Assembly (NCBI GenBank): GCA_016763615.1
Contig: JAESTJ010000070.1
Location: 1 to 5,450 of the forward strand
Length of the DNA: 5,450 nt
Reading direction: 5' to 3'
From: Minisyncoccota bacterium
Lineage (GTDB): Bacteria; Patescibacteriota; Minisyncoccia; Phycocordibacterales; UBA2100
Part shown: positions 4,843-5,450 of the stretch, piece by piece
Position numbering within the stretch: the stretch's first letter is position 1
Layout of the letters: every line of letters starts with the position of its first letter
The notes under the pieces: model-generated
The model's database searches: none
Told to the model about the DNA's origin: nothing
What the model saw: the letters and a program-made list of their open reading frames with translations, nothing else
Made by a program: the position numbers and the translations under genes

Positions 4843-5273
4843 TCTATATTTTCAGAATCCAAGAAAATTCTTGTGCACACAGAATGGTTCTTTGCAGCTG
4901 GAATAAATATACTTAAATCATCTACCCACATATGTTTTGTGTATTGCGTTCCCTTTGCGAGTGAGCTTGTTTGAGGCACTACAACTTCTCCACTTGCTAT
5001 TGTAGCTTCATAATCCCTCAAGGTTAAAAAATAATCACCCCGATTATCTACATCTTCACCCAAGCATTTTCCTAATTCAATTGAAACCCCCAATTTTTCA
5101 CTCGCCACACGCCGAGCAACGTGTTCCCACGTTTCATCTTTTTTTTCCTTTGAGGCAGCAGGAAATCCCCATACCGCGCCAAGTTCATCTTCGACAGGTC
5201 GCTGTACTGCAAGGACTCTTCCTTCGTTATCTCTCACGATAAGTGCGACGGAATGTTTGCGTAATTGCTTCAT
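4827..5273 (-). CDS. NUDIX-fold protein with a degenerate catalytic box
   Basis: This 148-residue protein has the typical NUDIX length. The start is fold-like: HSVALIVRDNEGRVLAVQRP (7-26), then GAVWGFPA (32-39). The NUDIX box should follow the pattern G-x5-E-x7-R-E-U-x-E-E-x-G-U. Here the Gly is S41, E47 is kept, and the core reads R55-V56-A57-S58-E59-K60-L61-G62-V63. Two of the three metal-binding glutamates of the REUxEE core are therefore replaced (V56, K60). The protein may bind a nucleotide-like ligand without hydrolysing it, or use other residues. The ATG at 5273 is 6 bases after the gyrA stop, with GGGGAG (5288-5283) as ribosome site, so translation is probably coupled to gyrA. It ends in TAG at 4829-4827, inside the promoter of the next gene. 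Confidence 0.8.
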   Translation of the reverse strand: MKQLRKHSVALIVRDNEGRVLAVQRPVEDELGAVWGFPAASKEKKDETWEHVARRVASEKLGVSIELGKCLGEDVDNRGDYFLTLRDYEATIASGEVVVPQTSSLAKGTQYTKHMWVDDLSIFIPAAKNHSVCTRIFLDSENIDWKNS

Positions 5274-5279
5274 AAATTT

Positions 5280-5450
5280 TTACTCCCCAGTTTCGTCTGT
5301 GCCCTCTTCAAGAGTTATCATTGAAGCAATCGAGTCTCCTGGTTTTAATTTCATAATTCGTACCCCCTGTGTTTGGCGACCCTGTAGCTTTACCTCATCA
5401 AGACTTGTTCGGATAACTTGTCCTTTCTTTGAAATTGCTACAAGTTCTCC
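5280..5450 (-). CDS. gyrA: DNA gyrase subunit A, C-terminal end (partial)
   Basis: Only the last 56 residues are in the window; the gene continues to the right. They correspond to the final blade of the GyrA C-terminal beta-pinwheel, which wraps DNA and gives gyrase its negative supercoiling activity. Recognisable parts are GELVAISKKGQVIRTSLDEV, then GRQTQGVRIMKLKPGDSIASM, which closely follows the GR-TQGVR pattern typical of the last GyrA blade, and a short acidic tail EEGTDETGE. ParC is the alternative, but this tail and the TQGVR blade favour GyrA. The stop is TAA at 5282-5280. The gene heads a closely spaced minus-strand run with the NUDIX gene. Confidence 0.88.
   Translation of the reverse strand, partial: GELVAISKKGQVIRTSLDEVKLQGRQTQGVRIMKLKPGDSIASMITLEEGTDETGE
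5283..5288 (-). promoter_or_regulatory. Shine-Dalgarno of the NUDIX gene inside the gyrA end
   Basis: GGGGAG on the minus strand, 9 bases before the ATG at 5273, overlaps the penultimate codons of gyrA. It is the clearest ribosome site in the window and supports both the chosen start and translational coupling to gyrA. Confidence 0.6.

Overview
The window most likely comes from a Candidate Phyla Radiation (Patescibacteria/Parcubacteria-type) genome. The support is indirect: short intergenic gaps, modest GC, few Shine-Dalgarno sequences, and above all a run of small VirB2/TrbC-like pilin genes beside a membrane-anchored solute-binding protein that has no ABC transporter genes around it. The assignment rests on gene content and recalled family distribution. 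No rRNA or marker gene is present to fix it. TAA is the usual stop; one TAG and one TGA are also used, so nothing suggests recoding.

Every gene supported here lies on the minus strand, so the order of reading is from high to low coordinates. At 5450-5280 is the 3' end of gyrA. It is followed closely by a NUDIX-fold protein (5273-4827) whose catalytic box is degenerate, then a SAM-dependent methyltransferase (4806-3988). The methyltransferase has a strong promoter so close to its ATG that the mRNA would be leaderless. Next is a solute-binding protein (3918-2605) with an N-terminal membrane anchor and no lipobox. Six small pilin-like membrane proteins follow (2602-2204, 2148-1807, 1802-1461, 1340-978, 946-680, 673-215). 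Several are separated by only 2-6 bases, and the block ends at a strong terminator (229-259).

The six pilin-like genes are diverged paralogues. Most have a signal peptide, and all have two transmembrane segments joined by a short polar loop. They fall into a GNPEG-loop type (2204-2602, 1807-2148, with 680-946 intermediate) and a SIWGII type (1461-1802, 978-1340, 215-673). The last two are the closest pair. The final gene appears to have lost its ancestral stop by a frame change: a triple stop, TAATAATAG, sits out of frame where its sister gene ends. Its present reading frame runs through the terminator.

The left 214 bases hold no gene I can support but are rich in structure. There is a 39-bp-stem inverted repeat (1-83), three copies of a 13-mer (CAAGTCCTCTCTC and its complement) and a second imperfect hairpin (130-191). 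Two of the 13-mer copies can enclose bases 84-190 as a closing stem. This could be a structured RNA or a small palindromic mobile element, and it is the least explained part of the window.

How the genes might work together: the solute-binding protein and pilins look like one envelope module, perhaps capturing something outside the cell and linking it to a pilus-like or uptake machine. No ATPase, channel or other secretion component is in view, so this remains inference.
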